Source: JABMRP01 sp964444795 (GTDB lineage: Bacteria > Planctomycetota > Planctomycetia > Pirellulales > Thermoguttaceae). From it: a stretch of 64,000 nucleotides of DNA. Below, in pieces: positions 1 through 9,141 of this stretch. Numbering within the stretch: position 1 is the first letter of the stretch; every line of letters starts with the position of its first letter. Below the pieces are notes generated by a model. That model was not told the origin of the DNA and did not search any database. It saw nothing but the letters and a program-made list of their open reading frames with translations. Position numbers and translations under genes: made by a program. Where the stretch lies: assembly GCA_964444795.1 (NCBI GenBank), contig CAYUIQ010000012.1, positions 1 through 64,000 on the forward strand, in the 5' to 3' direction.

Positions 1-7
1 GTGACGT

Positions 8-1480
8 CTAGCTGTACAGACGGATTGCCTTGATGATTTCGTCCAGATCGTTGGCCACGCTGACCGCGCGGTTGGCGAATCCGGCGCGAAGTACACCGCG
101 GCTGCCGAGGGTTCGGTCGAACAGTTCCTGGTCGGTCGTGTGATAGGCGACCGTGGCGGTGGGGTCTTTGAGTTGATGGCCGGTGAGGATGCAGACGACG
201 CGTTGGTCGGAACCGATCACCCCTTCGGCCACCAGGTTTCGGACGCCGGCCACGCTGGCGGCGCTGGCCGGTTCGCAACCCAATCCGCCGGCGCCGACCT
301 GCGCCTTGGCGTCCATAATCTCCTGGTCGGATACCTCGTGGACCACGCCGTCGCAGACCTCCAAGGCGCGGAGGCATTTGTGGAAGTTGACCGGACGGTT
401 GATCTCGATCGCGCTGGCAATGGTCGACGCCCGACGGCCGGTCTCGTCCATTTGCTGATAGTAACCGTTGGTCTGGGCGACGTCGGGCGAACCCCCGTTC
501 CAGCGAACTCCTTGCCGATGGTAAAGCTCGTAGAGCGTGTTGGCGCCGGCCGCGTTGATTACCGCCAGTCGGGGGATTCGATCGATGAGACCCAACTGCT
601 GCATCTCGAAGAAGGCTTTTCCGAAGGCGCTGGAATTGCCCAAATTGCCGCCGGGTACGACGATCCAGTCGGGAACTTCCCAGCGCAGGGCCTCAAGGAC
701 GCGGAACATGATCGTCTTTTGCCCCTCCAGCCGGAAGGGGTTGACGCTGTTGACCAGATAGATCCCCAATTGCTGGCTGACCTCTTTGACCCGGGCCATG
801 GCATCGTCGAAATCGCCGGCGATTTGCACGGTCAGGGCGCCGTAGTCCAGCGCTTGGGACAACTTGCCGTAGGCGATTTTTCCGGAGCCGACGAAAATCA
901 CCGCCTTCATTAGTTTCGTCACCGAGCAGTAAAGGGCCAGCGACGCGCTGGTGTTGCCGGTCGAAGCACAGGCCGCGCGGGTAGCGCCCACGCTTCGGGC
1001 ATGGGTAAAGGCGGCCGACATGCCGTTGTCTTTGAAGCTTCCCGAGGGGTTCATTCCCTCGTACTGCAAGAACAGCCGCCCGCGGTCGATACCGGCGTAG
1101 TCGGCCACGCCGTCGGAAGGCATCAGTAGGGTTTGCCCCTCCCCCACGGTAACGCACTGCCGTAGGGGCACGAAGGGCAACAAATCGTGGAAGCGCCAGA
1201 CCCCGCTGAAACAGAGTGGATCGGCCCTGCGGGTCCATTTCTCTTCAAACGCCTTGAGCGATTTCGGCGGCTTGAGGCGGTCCCAATCGTAACGCACGTC
1301 GAGAAGCTCACCGCACCGGTCGCAGGCGACGCGAATCTCGTCGATGCCGTACGTCGCCCCGCAGGCGGGCGAAATGCACTGTTGAACGGCCGTTTCGGTG
1401 GTGGAAATGGTCGCGCTCTTTTCTTCTGATGGGCTGGAGGAGCCCATTGAAATAGTTGATTCCGCCGTTTGGGATGCCAT
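8..1480 (-). CDS. thrC: Threonine synthase
   Basis: PLP-dependent enzyme converting O-phosphohomoserine to threonine in the cytoplasm. The fold-type II PLP lysine sits in NPSGSFKDNGMSAAF (Lys150), and a glycine-rich phosphate loop follows (ACASTGNTSAS). The N terminus has a zinc-ribbon-like part with Cys35, Cys40, Cys53 and Cys56, seen in one class of bacterial and archaeal threonine synthases. The open frame extends upstream to 1717, but I place the start at the ATG at 1480 (MASQTAEST), because the extension is low-quality sequence that runs through an 18-bp tandem repeat. The resulting 490 residues are near the family's usual 400-500. It is the first gene of the window and is transcribed leftwards, so its downstream context is not visible. 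Confidence 0.93.
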   Translation of the reverse strand: MASQTAESTISMGSSSPSEEKSATISTTETAVQQCISPACGATYGIDEIRVACDRCGELLDVRYDWDRLKPPKSLKAFEEKWTRRADPLCFSGVWRFHDLLPFVPLRQCVTVGEGQTLLMPSDGVADYAGIDRGRLFLQYEGMNPSGSFKDNGMSAAFTHARSVGATRAACASTGNTSASLALYCSVTKLMKAVIFVGSGKIAYGKLSQALDYGALTVQIAGDFDDAMARVKEVSQQLGIYLVNSVNPFRLEGQKTIMFRVLEALRWEVPDWIVVPGGNLGNSSAFGKAFFEMQQLGLIDRIPRLAVINAAGANTLYELYHRQGVRWNGGSPDVAQTNGYYQQMDETGRRASTIASAIEINRPVNFHKCLRALEVCDGVVHEVSDQEIMDAKAQVGAGGLGCEPASAASVAGVRNLVAEGVIGSDQRVVCILTGHQLKDPTATVAYHTTDQELFDRTLGSRGVLRAGFANRAVSVANDLDEIIKAIRLYS

Positions 1481-1601
1481 GGGCGGCTTGTCCGTCCCCG
1501 GCCGGCGCCATCCGAGGACAAGGGCGGGCAAGCCCCAAAGCACCCGTTCCCACGCCTTCCCTAATCTAAATATAAAGCGGGAAAAGGAAAAGTGCCGGAC
1601 G

Positions 1602-1637
1602 ATTATTCCTGACGCGACCATTATTCCTGACGCGACC
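1602..1637. repeat. 18-bp perfect tandem duplication
   Basis: The unit ATTATTCCTGACGCGACC occurs twice head to tail (1602-1619 and 1620-1637). It lies about 120 bases upstream of the chosen thrC start. If the longer thrC frame were real, the duplication would encode a repeated VASGII-like peptide, which argues for the shorter start. Confidence 0.8.
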
Positions 1638-1696
1638 ATCGGCTCGCCATGACTGCGGCTATACCCCCCGTCCGAGTTGGCACTTCGTTGTCCATT

Positions 1697-1768
1697 GGGA
1701 ACCGCGAATAGGCGCAAATGGTTCGAGCGAAGACAATTGCCGTATGTTCGCGTCCATTCGCGGTTCCC
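1697..1768. repeat. Imperfect inverted repeat, dispersed-palindrome type
   Basis: GGGAACCGCGAAT at 1697-1709 is matched exactly by its reverse complement at 1756-1768, and pairing continues imperfectly inwards. The loop is about 46 bases. It resembles short dispersed palindromes common between genes in Planctomycetota. A terminator role is unlikely because no T tract follows. Confidence 0.55.
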
Positions 1769-2065
1769 TATCCTGTGCTGTTGCCTCCGGCGGCGGTCCT
1801 GGGCGGCGAACGCCCCTGCGTATTGTGACGTTAGTTATTTTTATACAACAAGTTACGCATTGTTCGGCCAATGGGTGTTCTACCGGGTTTCCGTTTTGCG
1901 GGGCGATCAGAACAGGGGGAACTAACCCCTCCGCCACGGCGTCTGCCACGGCTGTTAGATGCCCAACGTTTGACAAGACCAGCGGTGCCCCTTAAAATGA
2001 GGAGTCTCGGAACATCGCGATGCAAGTAAATCGTGATGGTAGAGCCTGTTTCCGGAGACCATTCG

Positions 2066-2434
2066 ATGAAGAAGGCAGAAGTACAAGTCTACAAAGAGCG
2101 GCTTCTCATGCTGCGAGCCCGGCTCCGGGGCGACGTGCATCAGATGGCCGATGCGGCACTGAAGAAAAGCCGAAGCGAGGCCAGCGGCGATCTCTCGAGC
2201 ATGCCGATCCACATGGCCGACATCGGTACCGATAACTTCGATCAGGAATTCACGCTGAGCCTGATGGAAACCGAAGAAAGCACCCTCCAACAGATCGAAA
2301 CCGCTCTGGAGCGTGCCGAGGAAGGAACCTTCGGCGCGTGCGAGGAGTGTGGCGTCAAGATTCCCAAGACCCGACTCAACGCAATCCCCTATGCCTCGCT
2401 CTGCGTGAAGTGCGCCTCCCTGCTCGAACAATAG
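2066..2434 (+). CDS. DksA/TraR-family zinc finger protein
   Basis: A 122-residue protein with an N-terminal helical, coiled-coil-prone half and a C-terminal four-cysteine zinc finger, CEECG ... LCVKC, spaced C-x2-C-x17-C-x2-C as in the DksA/TraR family. Members bind RNA polymerase in the secondary channel and change initiation, DksA itself together with ppGpp. The ATG at 2066 (MKKAEVQVY) is chosen over an upstream in-frame ATG at 2033 because homology-like sequence begins there. The gene ends 13 bases before lspA and very probably forms an operon with it. The exact regulatory role cannot be read from the sequence, so no symbol is given. Confidence 0.88.
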   Translation: MKKAEVQVYKERLLMLRARLRGDVHQMADAALKKSRSEASGDLSSMPIHMADIGTDNFDQEFTLSLMETEESTLQQIETALERAEEGTFGACEECGVKIPKTRLNAIPYASLCVKCASLLEQ

Positions 2435-2447
2435 TAGGGGAGCGGCA

Positions 2448-3029
2448 ATGAAGACGGTTCCCGCCAATCGGTACGTGGTCTTCTTCTCGATTGCCGTCGT
2501 CGGATGCCTGGCCGATCTGGCTACCAAGAGTTGGGTATTCGGCCGCCTGGGCATGCCCGGTGAGCAGCCCATTTTTTGGCTCTGGCCGGACGTTTTCGGG
2601 CTGCAGACCAACCTCAACGAAGGGGGACTCTTCGGCATGGGGCAGGGTCGGGTCGTCCAGTTTGCCATCGTGTCGGTGATTGCCGCGATGGGGGTCCTCT
2701 ATTGGCTTTTTTGGGTCGGGGCAGCTCGCGACCGGCTGCTCAACGTCGCGCTGGGATGTGTTACCGCCGGGATCTTCGGCAATCTCTTCGACCGGCTCGG
2801 GCTGCCCGGGCTGTCTTGGAACTACGCCAACTCGCTCCACGAGGTCGGCGAACCGGTATATGCGGTACGCGACTGGATCTTGGTCATGATCGGCCGGTTG
2901 CCCTGGCCCACCTTCAACATCGCCGACAGCCTGCTCGTTTGTGGGGCATGCCTGCTGGGAATCCATGCCCTGATGGATTGGCGGAGAGAGCGGGCGGCGG
3001 CACGCAACAGCGAGACAGTCCAGAGCTAG
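2448..3029 (+). CDS. lspA: Lipoprotein signal peptidase II
   Basis: Inner-membrane aspartyl protease that cleaves prolipoprotein signal peptides after lipidation. The family signatures are all present: NEGGLFG (residues 58-63), GNLFDR with catalytic Asp115, and FNIAD with catalytic Asp160. Four hydrophobic segments are visible. The two aspartates are about 45 residues apart, against 27 in the E. coli enzyme, because of an insert containing WNYANSLHEVGEP. A purine-rich ribosome site (AGGGGAG) precedes the ATG. Its 193 residues are slightly longer than typical (about 165). It follows the DksA-like gene by 13 bases. Confidence 0.93.
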   Translation: MKTVPANRYVVFFSIAVVGCLADLATKSWVFGRLGMPGEQPIFWLWPDVFGLQTNLNEGGLFGMGQGRVVQFAIVSVIAAMGVLYWLFWVGAARDRLLNVALGCVTAGIFGNLFDRLGLPGLSWNYANSLHEVGEPVYAVRDWILVMIGRLPWPTFNIADSLLVCGACLLGIHALMDWRRERAAARNSETVQS

Positions 3030-3035
3030 CAGCCT

Positions 3036-3057
3036 GTTGAAAAAGGAGACTGGCTCC
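3036..3057 (+). repeat. Possible solo end of the 86-bp palindromic element
   Basis: Just after lspA, TGAAAAAGGAGACTGGCTCC (3038-3057) matches the left end of the palindromic element found complete at 37574-37659 and 38628-38713 (GTGAAAAAGGGGGACTGACTCC-type). No matching right end follows. It may be a decayed copy. The rest of the 300-base gap up to the next gene shows no gene. Confidence 0.35.
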
Positions 3058-3332
3058 GAGCGTGAGTCCGCCTTTCCCGACGAATACCGCTCGTAGGCAT
3101 TGTTTACCGCCGTTGCCAGACGGACACCTTGCAGGCTGGCCGGTCGGATCGTAAACTGAAGAGTTGTCGATCCGTGGGCATCGCGCCAGGGAGCGTCCTC
3201 TCCAGGTTCTCGCGCCCGGAACCTCGCCCAACTTTGCTCACGGTGGTCGCTTCTGGATTATCGCACCGAGTCGAAAAGCGGCCGTTTTGGTCGCCCACGC
3301 CCGCAATCCGGGTAGAGACGCTCCGAACCATC

Positions 3333-5300
3333 ATGTCGCCACCACGGAAGCAATGGTCCCCGGGCCGATTCCTCGATTCGCTGATCCAACGCGTTCGGCA
3401 CCACGGAGTGCCAGCCATTCTCACCACCATTGTGCTGGCCTGCGCGATCGGCGTTTTGGGTGGATACGGCGCAGTGGTCTTCACGTTTCTCATCGACTTC
3501 GTCAGCCGTTGGTCGATCGAGCCGTTCTTGGCCCGAAGCAAGGACGACCCGAGGTGGCTGTTGATGCTTTGGGTCGTCCCGGCCCTGGGCCTTCTGATCG
3601 TTTCCTGGTTTACCCGGCGTTTTGCGCCGGAGGCCCAAGGCCACGGTGTGCCCGAGGTGATTACGGCAGTCGCGCGGCACGACGGGGGAATTCGTCCCCG
3701 GGTGTCGCTGGTGAAGATTTTGGCCAGCGGCGTGTGCATCGGCACCGGTGGGTCGATCGGTCGCGAGGGCCCGATTGTACAGATCGGCTCTTCACTGGGG
3801 AGTGTGGCCGGCCAGTGGTTCAGGCTGTCGCCGCGTCACATCAAGGTGCTGGTTGCCGCCGGAGCCGCCGCGGGCATTAGTGCGACGTTCAACGCTCCGC
3901 TGGCAGGCGTGATCTTTGCCAGCGAGATTATCCTGGGAAGCTTCGCGGTGGAAAGTCTCACGCCGATCGTCGTGGCCAGCGTCTTGGCCAACGTCGTACA
4001 GGAGCACGTGGGCGAGCACGGATTCGAGCGGGCATTTTCCGCCCTGCATCACAGCTTCGAGGGCGCATGGCAGCAGTTGCCGTCTTACTTCCTGCTCGGC
4101 CTGCTTTGCGGGTTGGCGGCGGTCGCGTTCACGAAAATGCTCTATTGGGTCGAGGACATTAGCCATCACCGGCTACCCAAGTGGTGGATCCGCGCGTTGG
4201 TCTTGGGGTTGCTGGTGGGGATGGCCGGCGTCTTGTACCCGAGCAAGCCACCGGTCCTCTCGACGGCCGCCGAAGAGGAGAATCGCCAACCGGGACGTCC
4301 GCTGCCGCCGTTATTTGGCGTGGGATATGGCGTGGTCGACCATGCGTTGCATCTGGAACGAACCGGCGACCGGGCCCCAGACACGGGCCCCCCCGCCGAG
4401 GGCGCCCCGATCAAAGTTCTCCATCCCGACGCAGCGGTCAAAATGGTCCATCTGGAAGACGCGGCGAGTATGTTGGCCGAGTTTTGGTGGCTGTTGCCGC
4501 TGGCTTTCCTCAAGCCGCTGGTCACGAGTCTGACGCTCGGCGGCGGCGGATCGGGAGGGATCTTTGCGCCTTCGCTGTTCATGGGCGCCACGCTTGGCGC
4601 GGCGTTCGGCATCCTCTGCAACTGGCTGATGCCCGGCTACAGTGCCAACCCGGGCCTCTACGCGATCGTCGGCATGGGGGCCGTCGTGGCCGGCACGACC
4701 CACGGTACGCTCAGCGCCATCCTCATCGTCTACGAGATGACCGGCGATTACAATATCATCCTCCCCATCATGATAACCGCCGGGCTTGCCGGCGTGGTCG
4801 CCCGAATGATTGACCCGGATAGTATCTACACCAAGAAACTCAGCCGGCGTCATGAGTCGATCTCTCGCGGACACGACATGCACCGCGTTGAACACATCAT
4901 GGTCCGAAACGTCATGATTCGCCATTTCCCCACGGTCCGCCATACCGACAATCTGACGGAGATCATCCGCGTCGCCCGGATCAACTCGCATATCGAAAGC
5001 CTTCCGGTGATGAACGAACAGGGGGAACTCATGGGGATCATCAGCCCGGGGGATTTACTCCGTGTGTTGGATACCGACCTGGATCCGCACTTGGTCAACG
5101 CCGAGGACATTGCCCTGACCACGAAGGTAACCGTCTCGGCCGACGCCAACCTGCTCGAAGCGATTCGCGACTTCGGCGCCACCGACAGCGAAAGCCTGCC
5201 GGTGGAAGCCACCCACGGCGACACCCGCCGCGTCGTCGGTTTGCTCCTGCGCACCGATGTCATGCGCCACTATCGTGAAGAGATGCTGCGAATGCGGTAG
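3333..5300 (+). CDS. ClC-family chloride channel/transporter with C-terminal CBS pair
   Basis: A 655-residue membrane protein. The ClC selectivity motifs are present in order: GHGVPEV (near residue 103), SIGREGP with the gating glutamate Glu145, and SGGIFAPSLFMGA. About ten or more hydrophobic helices cover residues 25-510. Two CBS domains follow (about 525-585 and 590-650, for example LPVMNEQGELMGIIS), which bind adenine nucleotides in relatives and regulate opening. The ATG at 3333 (MSPPRKQW) is preferred over the in-frame upstream codon at 3129, because the 68 extra residues look like translated spacer. It could be a chloride channel or a chloride/proton exchanger; the sequence alone does not decide. 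Confidence 0.9.
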   Translation: MSPPRKQWSPGRFLDSLIQRVRHHGVPAILTTIVLACAIGVLGGYGAVVFTFLIDFVSRWSIEPFLARSKDDPRWLLMLWVVPALGLLIVSWFTRRFAPEAQGHGVPEVITAVARHDGGIRPRVSLVKILASGVCIGTGGSIGREGPIVQIGSSLGSVAGQWFRLSPRHIKVLVAAGAAAGISATFNAPLAGVIFASEIILGSFAVESLTPIVVASVLANVVQEHVGEHGFERAFSALHHSFEGAWQQLPSYFLLGLLCGLAAVAFTKMLYWVEDISHHRLPKWWIRALVLGLLVGMAGVLYPSKPPVLSTAAEEENRQPGRPLPPLFGVGYGVVDHALHLERTGDRAPDTGPPAEGAPIKVLHPDAAVKMVHLEDAASMLAEFWWLLPLAFLKPLVTSLTLGGGGSGGIFAPSLFMGATLGAAFGILCNWLMPGYSANPGLYAIVGMGAVVAGTTHGTLSAILIVYEMTGDYNIILPIMITAGLAGVVARMIDPDSIYTKKLSRRHESISRGHDMHRVEHIMVRNVMIRHFPTVRHTDNLTEIIRVARINSHIESLPVMNEQGELMGIISPGDLLRVLDTDLDPHLVNAEDIALTTKVTVSADANLLEAIRDFGATDSESLPVEATHGDTRRVVGLLLRTDVMRHYREEMLRMR

Positions 5301-5306
5301 CGGGTG

Positions 5307-5378
5307 GCGACTAGCGACTAGCGACTAGCGGGTGGCGATTAGGTCATTGGTCATTGGTCATTGGGATTTGGTCATTGC
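5307..5378. repeat. Short tandem repeats (GCGACTAG and GTCATTGG types)
   Basis: Right after the ClC gene, GCGACTAG-like units repeat three times (about 5307-5330), then GTCATTGG-like units repeat (5343-5378) ending in GGTCATTGGGATTTGGTCAT. Nearly the same second motif, GTCATTGGTCATTGGGATTT, recurs at 15422-15441 between two other genes, so this is a dispersed spacer motif and not a local slip. Confidence 0.7.
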
Positions 5379-5443
5379 AAACTTGCGTCCTGCTCCCTGC
5401 GCGACTACGATTGAAGAATCCCCACTCGCTGCGGAGTCCTGCA

Positions 5444-6901
5444 ATGAACGTGTTCCCCAAAACGCACCTGCCCGTATTGCTGGTTTTGTCGCTCTGTCTC
5501 GGCATCGACACCACGGCCGGCGCCCAGGTTCAATCGCCCCCCATCGGGCTGGTCTCCTACTGGAACTTCGACGACTCGACCGCCGACCGGGCGTGGCTTT
5601 ACACGGCCAACTCGGGCGTGGCGGAAGACAACTTCAAATCGATTGGCGGTCCGGCTCGATACGCGCCGGGTAAAGTCGGTCGCGCGCTGGTCGTCGACGG
5701 CTCTCATCTGGCGGCCCGATTCTCGGCCGACGTCACGCTGCCGGCCAGCTATACGATCGAGGCCTGGATTCGGCCGGCAAAGATCACCGCTTCCTGGCAG
5801 CGGTTTCTGCTCCATTGGGGCGGCGAGAAAGGCTATCACTTCGCGTTGCAGGGCGAGACGGTCAGTCTTTACCATAAACAAACCGACGGCTTGGAGCCGC
5901 ATCCCGAGGGCGGGAAGGTCGTCGCCGGCCGGTGGCAACACATCGCCGCGGTCGCCGATGCCGAGGCCAAGCTGCTGACCGTCTACCTGGATGGCCAGCC
6001 CACCGCCAGCGAACCCTACGACGGCACGATCGCCGAAACCCGCCGCGAAGGGCTCGGACTGGGCGACTCAGCCGGCGGACCCAGCGTGGAAAACGGCTTC
6101 ACCGGGCTGGTCGATGAGCTGGCCGTCTGGAACGTCGCCCTATCGCCCGAGCAAATCGCCTCGCATTTCCAACACCCGGGCAGGCGGCTCGGATTGGTCA
6201 CGCGGACGTATCGGCAGGTCGTACGGCAATCCGAGCCGGAAGGCTACTGGCCGCTGGGGGAAACCGACGGCACGACCGTCGCCGACGCTTCGGGCAACGG
6301 TCACACGGGCACGGTCCGTGGCGGCGCCCAACTCGGACAGCCGGGTGTATCCACCATCGCCACAAGCAAAGCGATCGCGCTGGACGGCTCCAGCGGCTGC
6401 GTCGACCTGGGCGACGTCGATGCGTGCGACGGTCTGCAGGCGATCACCGTCGAAGCCTGGGTTCGCTGGCAAGGAGCGGAAAACCACCGCGGCGTGGCCG
6501 TTTTCCTGCGCAAGGAAGGGGTCCTCGCCTTCGGCACCGGCTGGATCGGTACCAACAGCGCTAGCCAGACCGTGCGCAACGCCCGATTCTGGGTCCACTC
6601 GGACGCCCGAAGTTGGCAACATTCCGAAAACGGCACCACACGAATCGACGACGGCCGCTGGCACCACGTGGCCGGCGTATACGACGGCAAGTTCGCCCGA
6701 ATCTATGTCGACGGGATCGAAGAGAGTTCGCAAGAGATCGGCTCGGTCACGCTGAGTTCCACCGACAGCCCGCTGTGCATCGGCTCCAGCGGCGGCGGCG
6801 AATTCTTCCCCGGTCTGATCACCGAAGCCATGCTCCACACGCGGGCCCTTTCGGCCAGGGAAATTTACGAGCACTACGTCTTCGGCGTGGATCCGCCGTA
6901 G
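5444..6901 (+). CDS. Secreted protein with two LamG-type (concanavalin A-like) domains
   Basis: A 485-residue exported protein. A signal peptide (PVLLVLSLCLG, ending about AGAQ) is followed by two jelly-roll LamG/laminin-G-like domains, about residues 35-250 and 275-480. The repeated hallmarks are TIEAWIRP/TVEAWVRW, the W-H-H/W-Q-H-I-A motif, VYLDG/IYVDG and a final FTGLVDELAVWN / FPGLITEAMLHT. Such domains bind glycans or other surfaces. No catalytic domain is seen. The start at 5444 is chosen because it gives a clean signal peptide. It is a single gene; the neighbours do not suggest an operon. Confidence 0.85.
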   Translation: MNVFPKTHLPVLLVLSLCLGIDTTAGAQVQSPPIGLVSYWNFDDSTADRAWLYTANSGVAEDNFKSIGGPARYAPGKVGRALVVDGSHLAARFSADVTLPASYTIEAWIRPAKITASWQRFLLHWGGEKGYHFALQGETVSLYHKQTDGLEPHPEGGKVVAGRWQHIAAVADAEAKLLTVYLDGQPTASEPYDGTIAETRREGLGLGDSAGGPSVENGFTGLVDELAVWNVALSPEQIASHFQHPGRRLGLVTRTYRQVVRQSEPEGYWPLGETDGTTVADASGNGHTGTVRGGAQLGQPGVSTIATSKAIALDGSSGCVDLGDVDACDGLQAITVEAWVRWQGAENHRGVAVFLRKEGVLAFGTGWIGTNSASQTVRNARFWVHSDARSWQHSENGTTRIDDGRWHHVAGVYDGKFARIYVDGIEESSQEIGSVTLSSTDSPLCIGSSGGGEFFPGLITEAMLHTRALSAREIYEHYVFGVDPP

Positions 6902-6919
6902 CTGAATTCGCAAGAGTTC

Positions 6920-7030
6920 ACCTCCCGTTCTGACACCATAATGGCGGCTGTTGGGGAATGGTTGTCCACGATCGCCGGAGCGGGAACAGTGCCAAGACGT
7001 TTCGCCGTGGGCCGTCCCATGGTGGGAGTG
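6920..7030 (+). pseudogene. Eroded copy of the promoter and 5' end of the gene at 9279
   Basis: This spacer aligns with 9210-9310: CATAATGGC, then CCACGATC, then an AGTGCCA-GACGTTTCG block and a CCCATGGT block occur in the same order and spacing in both. In this copy the start codon has become AAG (GTGCCAAGACG against GTGCCATGACG) and the coding sequence stops resembling the gene after a few tens of bases. It is therefore a non-functional duplicate left of the PfkB-like gene. The rest of 6902-7243 holds no gene; an AGGAG ribosome site for the next gene lies at about 7231. Confidence 0.6.
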
Positions 7031-7243
7031 CCCTGCCCTTCCCTATGCCCCCTAGATTCTCCACACTATCCGTGTTGAGTTCCTGAATCCATTGTGATTA
7101 TCGTAGCTTCTTGCGTGGAAGGGCTTTGCGGATAGAATGGCGCTTGCTAAGGACACAAGGGTAAGAAAAGGGCTTGTTCAGCATCTGCATCTTTCGCCGT
7201 TGCGACGTCTTTCGTTATCCGCACCTGTCTCAGGAGAATTCCG

Positions 7244-8941
7244 ATGACCAGGGCGCCCATTTGGTTCTTTGGCGACGCGGTTCAGGACATCACGGTCGAA
7301 ATCGACCTCGATCGGCTCGCCCGTGAGCATGGTTACGTTGCGGACCGAATCCGCATGGCCGAGCAGGGAGTGCAAATACTCGACGGCCTTGAACTCAAGA
7401 CACGGATTGGACTTCATGAATACTCCGTTAAGCTGAGGCTAAAGGAAGACGGGCCTCTTTCGAACGGTTTCTATCTCCTTAAGCCGGGCGACAAATACAC
7501 TTTGCAGGGCCAAATAGCCTCCTCTCTTGATGAAGCAACGGATTCTGGTCTTTTCGTCCCTTGCGAGAACGTGTCCTGGGGTGGCGGAGGCATAAATGCC
7601 GTCACTTTCTTGCGAGCGATTGCTCCCGACCCAAAGGTAGTTCCGATTCGGTACAGTGACATCGCTATGAGTCGTGGGCTGCCGATACTCTTGGGCAGGT
7701 TCGACAAATTACGTGATGAACTTACGAAGCGTCAGCAAGGTTCAACCCAAGAGTCGATTGCGGCGTACTTGGATACACTATACGGCGAGGAGCCCGCCTA
7801 CGCCGAGTTGATAACAAGCCGAATTGCCACTACCGCTGCGGAATACTCTGCGGATCGTTCCCTCGAAGTCTATCTTGCGTCGCTCCAGGTGGAGCCGCTT
7901 CTGTACCGCCCGGTTGAGCCCTCATTTCGCCGCAACTGGATTATCAGCAGGATCAAGCATGGGAACCGTGAGATTGACAACAAGATCATTTTCAGGGGTA
8001 TCTACACCGCCGCGAGTAATCAACCCGATATCGCCAAGATGTTCGAGCCACATGTAGACAATGTCGGGGCAATGGTCTTGAACTCCCTGAAGAACGAGGC
8101 GATGTTTCAAGCAGCCTATTCACTCTATCAAAAGGCGTACGCGAAGAACCCGAATGTTGTTGCGATCCTTGTAATGACGGAGGGAATGCAGCGATTTGTG
8201 AACTGGCTTCTGGAGAACCGACCCGAGGACCGTTTTCCTCCGTTCATTTTGGTTTTCAACGAGGTCGAGGCGTGGAAATTCGCACAGAAGTTCTCAAACG
8301 ATATTGAGCCGTTCATGAGTAGTGCGGACGATTTTCCCGATGTGCGGAAATTCGGGAAACTGGCGGCAACATTGATAGAGCAGTTTCCGGTGCATAACGT
8401 TCCCAGAATCTACGTAACGCTTGGCTCTCGGGGCAGCTTGGGAATAGACGGCATTGGACCGGTTGTTTACGTTGGGAGTTTCGGCAAGTCCGGGGCAACG
8501 GTATACGACACCAACGCGTGCGGCGATGCTTATTGTAGCACAATCACTCTCTTGGAATGGGCCAAACGCAATGCGGGCTTAGAGAACATTGCAGAGTTGG
8601 ATCAAAGGGGAGATCAACTCCACAGTGCAAAGGAAATGATTTACTTCATGGCGGTTGCTACTGCCGTTGCGTATTCCAAAGCAACCAATCCCCGTGGGAA
8701 GGTATACTCCACCGACGTGAAAGACTTGCTCGACCACGTTCACCTGGCAAGCGAAATACTCCCGAACGCCTTCGACCTCGACCGCGCTGGGACCCAACTC
8801 CCGATCTCCGTGCAGGATAATCGACTCACCAGTCCGGCGAAGGCGGAACTCATGCATGTGAAGAAGGATCTGAACCGGCTGATGGGCAATCTGAAAGCAA
8901 GTCAATCGGCCGCGGGTGGCACCGATGATTCTCCGGGGTAG
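7244..8941 (+). CDS. Divergent PfkB/ribokinase-like protein
   Basis: A 565-residue cytoplasmic protein, with no signal peptide or membrane segment. Features of the ribokinase/PfkB fold are visible: a start like WFFGDAVQDITVEID, a sugar-site-like VSWGGGGINAVTFLRA (about 108-123), VTLGSRGSLGI (about 392-402) and VYDTNACGDAY, matching the DTxGAGD anion-hole motif with Asp428 as the putative base. It is much longer than the usual 300-330 residues, because a helical stretch (about 140-290) separates the N- and C-terminal halves. The substrate is unknown. Base composition is visibly lower in G+C than its neighbours, and a broken copy of the neighbouring gene's 5' region lies on its left; both suggest acquisition by transfer. 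Confidence 0.6.
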   Translation: MTRAPIWFFGDAVQDITVEIDLDRLAREHGYVADRIRMAEQGVQILDGLELKTRIGLHEYSVKLRLKEDGPLSNGFYLLKPGDKYTLQGQIASSLDEATDSGLFVPCENVSWGGGGINAVTFLRAIAPDPKVVPIRYSDIAMSRGLPILLGRFDKLRDELTKRQQGSTQESIAAYLDTLYGEEPAYAELITSRIATTAAEYSADRSLEVYLASLQVEPLLYRPVEPSFRRNWIISRIKHGNREIDNKIIFRGIYTAASNQPDIAKMFEPHVDNVGAMVLNSLKNEAMFQAAYSLYQKAYAKNPNVVAILVMTEGMQRFVNWLLENRPEDRFPPFILVFNEVEAWKFAQKFSNDIEPFMSSADDFPDVRKFGKLAATLIEQFPVHNVPRIYVTLGSRGSLGIDGIGPVVYVGSFGKSGATVYDTNACGDAYCSTITLLEWAKRNAGLENIAELDQRGDQLHSAKEMIYFMAVATAVAYSKATNPRGKVYSTDVKDLLDHVHLASEILPNAFDLDRAGTQLPISVQDNRLTSPAKAELMHVKKDLNRLMGNLKASQSAAGGTDDSPG

Positions 8942-9141
8942 GCGTTGCCGGGCGTGAAGCCTTGTTCGGAGAACCGTCGGTGTTGCCTTCGCAACAAGAG
9001 GATTGCGCTGATCGTTGATTCGGAGAAGAAGGCAAGCGGGAAGCTCGCCTACGTGCATGTTACGTTACTGGGGACATGGCTTGAATGGTGGTTAGTGGAC
9101 CTTTCGCACCAGCAAGGAAAGAGACAGACCAAGAACCGCAT
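8942..9141. other. Spacer after the PfkB-like gene
   Basis: No supported gene. A 71-codon frame starting with TTG at 8945 lacks a ribosome site and homology-like features. The composition matches the low-GC gene upstream, so the border of the putative insertion may lie near 9140. Confidence 0.4.

Larger units (their letters stand above)
1481..2065. other. Intergenic region between divergent thrC and dksA-like genes
   Basis: About 585 bases without a supported gene. It must hold the promoters of both divergent neighbours, but I could not pick a convincing -35/-10 pair for either. It contains an 18-bp tandem duplication (1602-1637) and an inverted repeat (1697-1768), listed separately. The AT-rich stretch around 1828-1860 is the most promoter-like part on the plus strand. 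Confidence 0.5.

Noticed and set aside
3129..3332. N-terminal extension of the ClC gene
   Set aside because: The 68 extra residues do not fit the family, and the ATG at 3333 directly precedes the homologous part.
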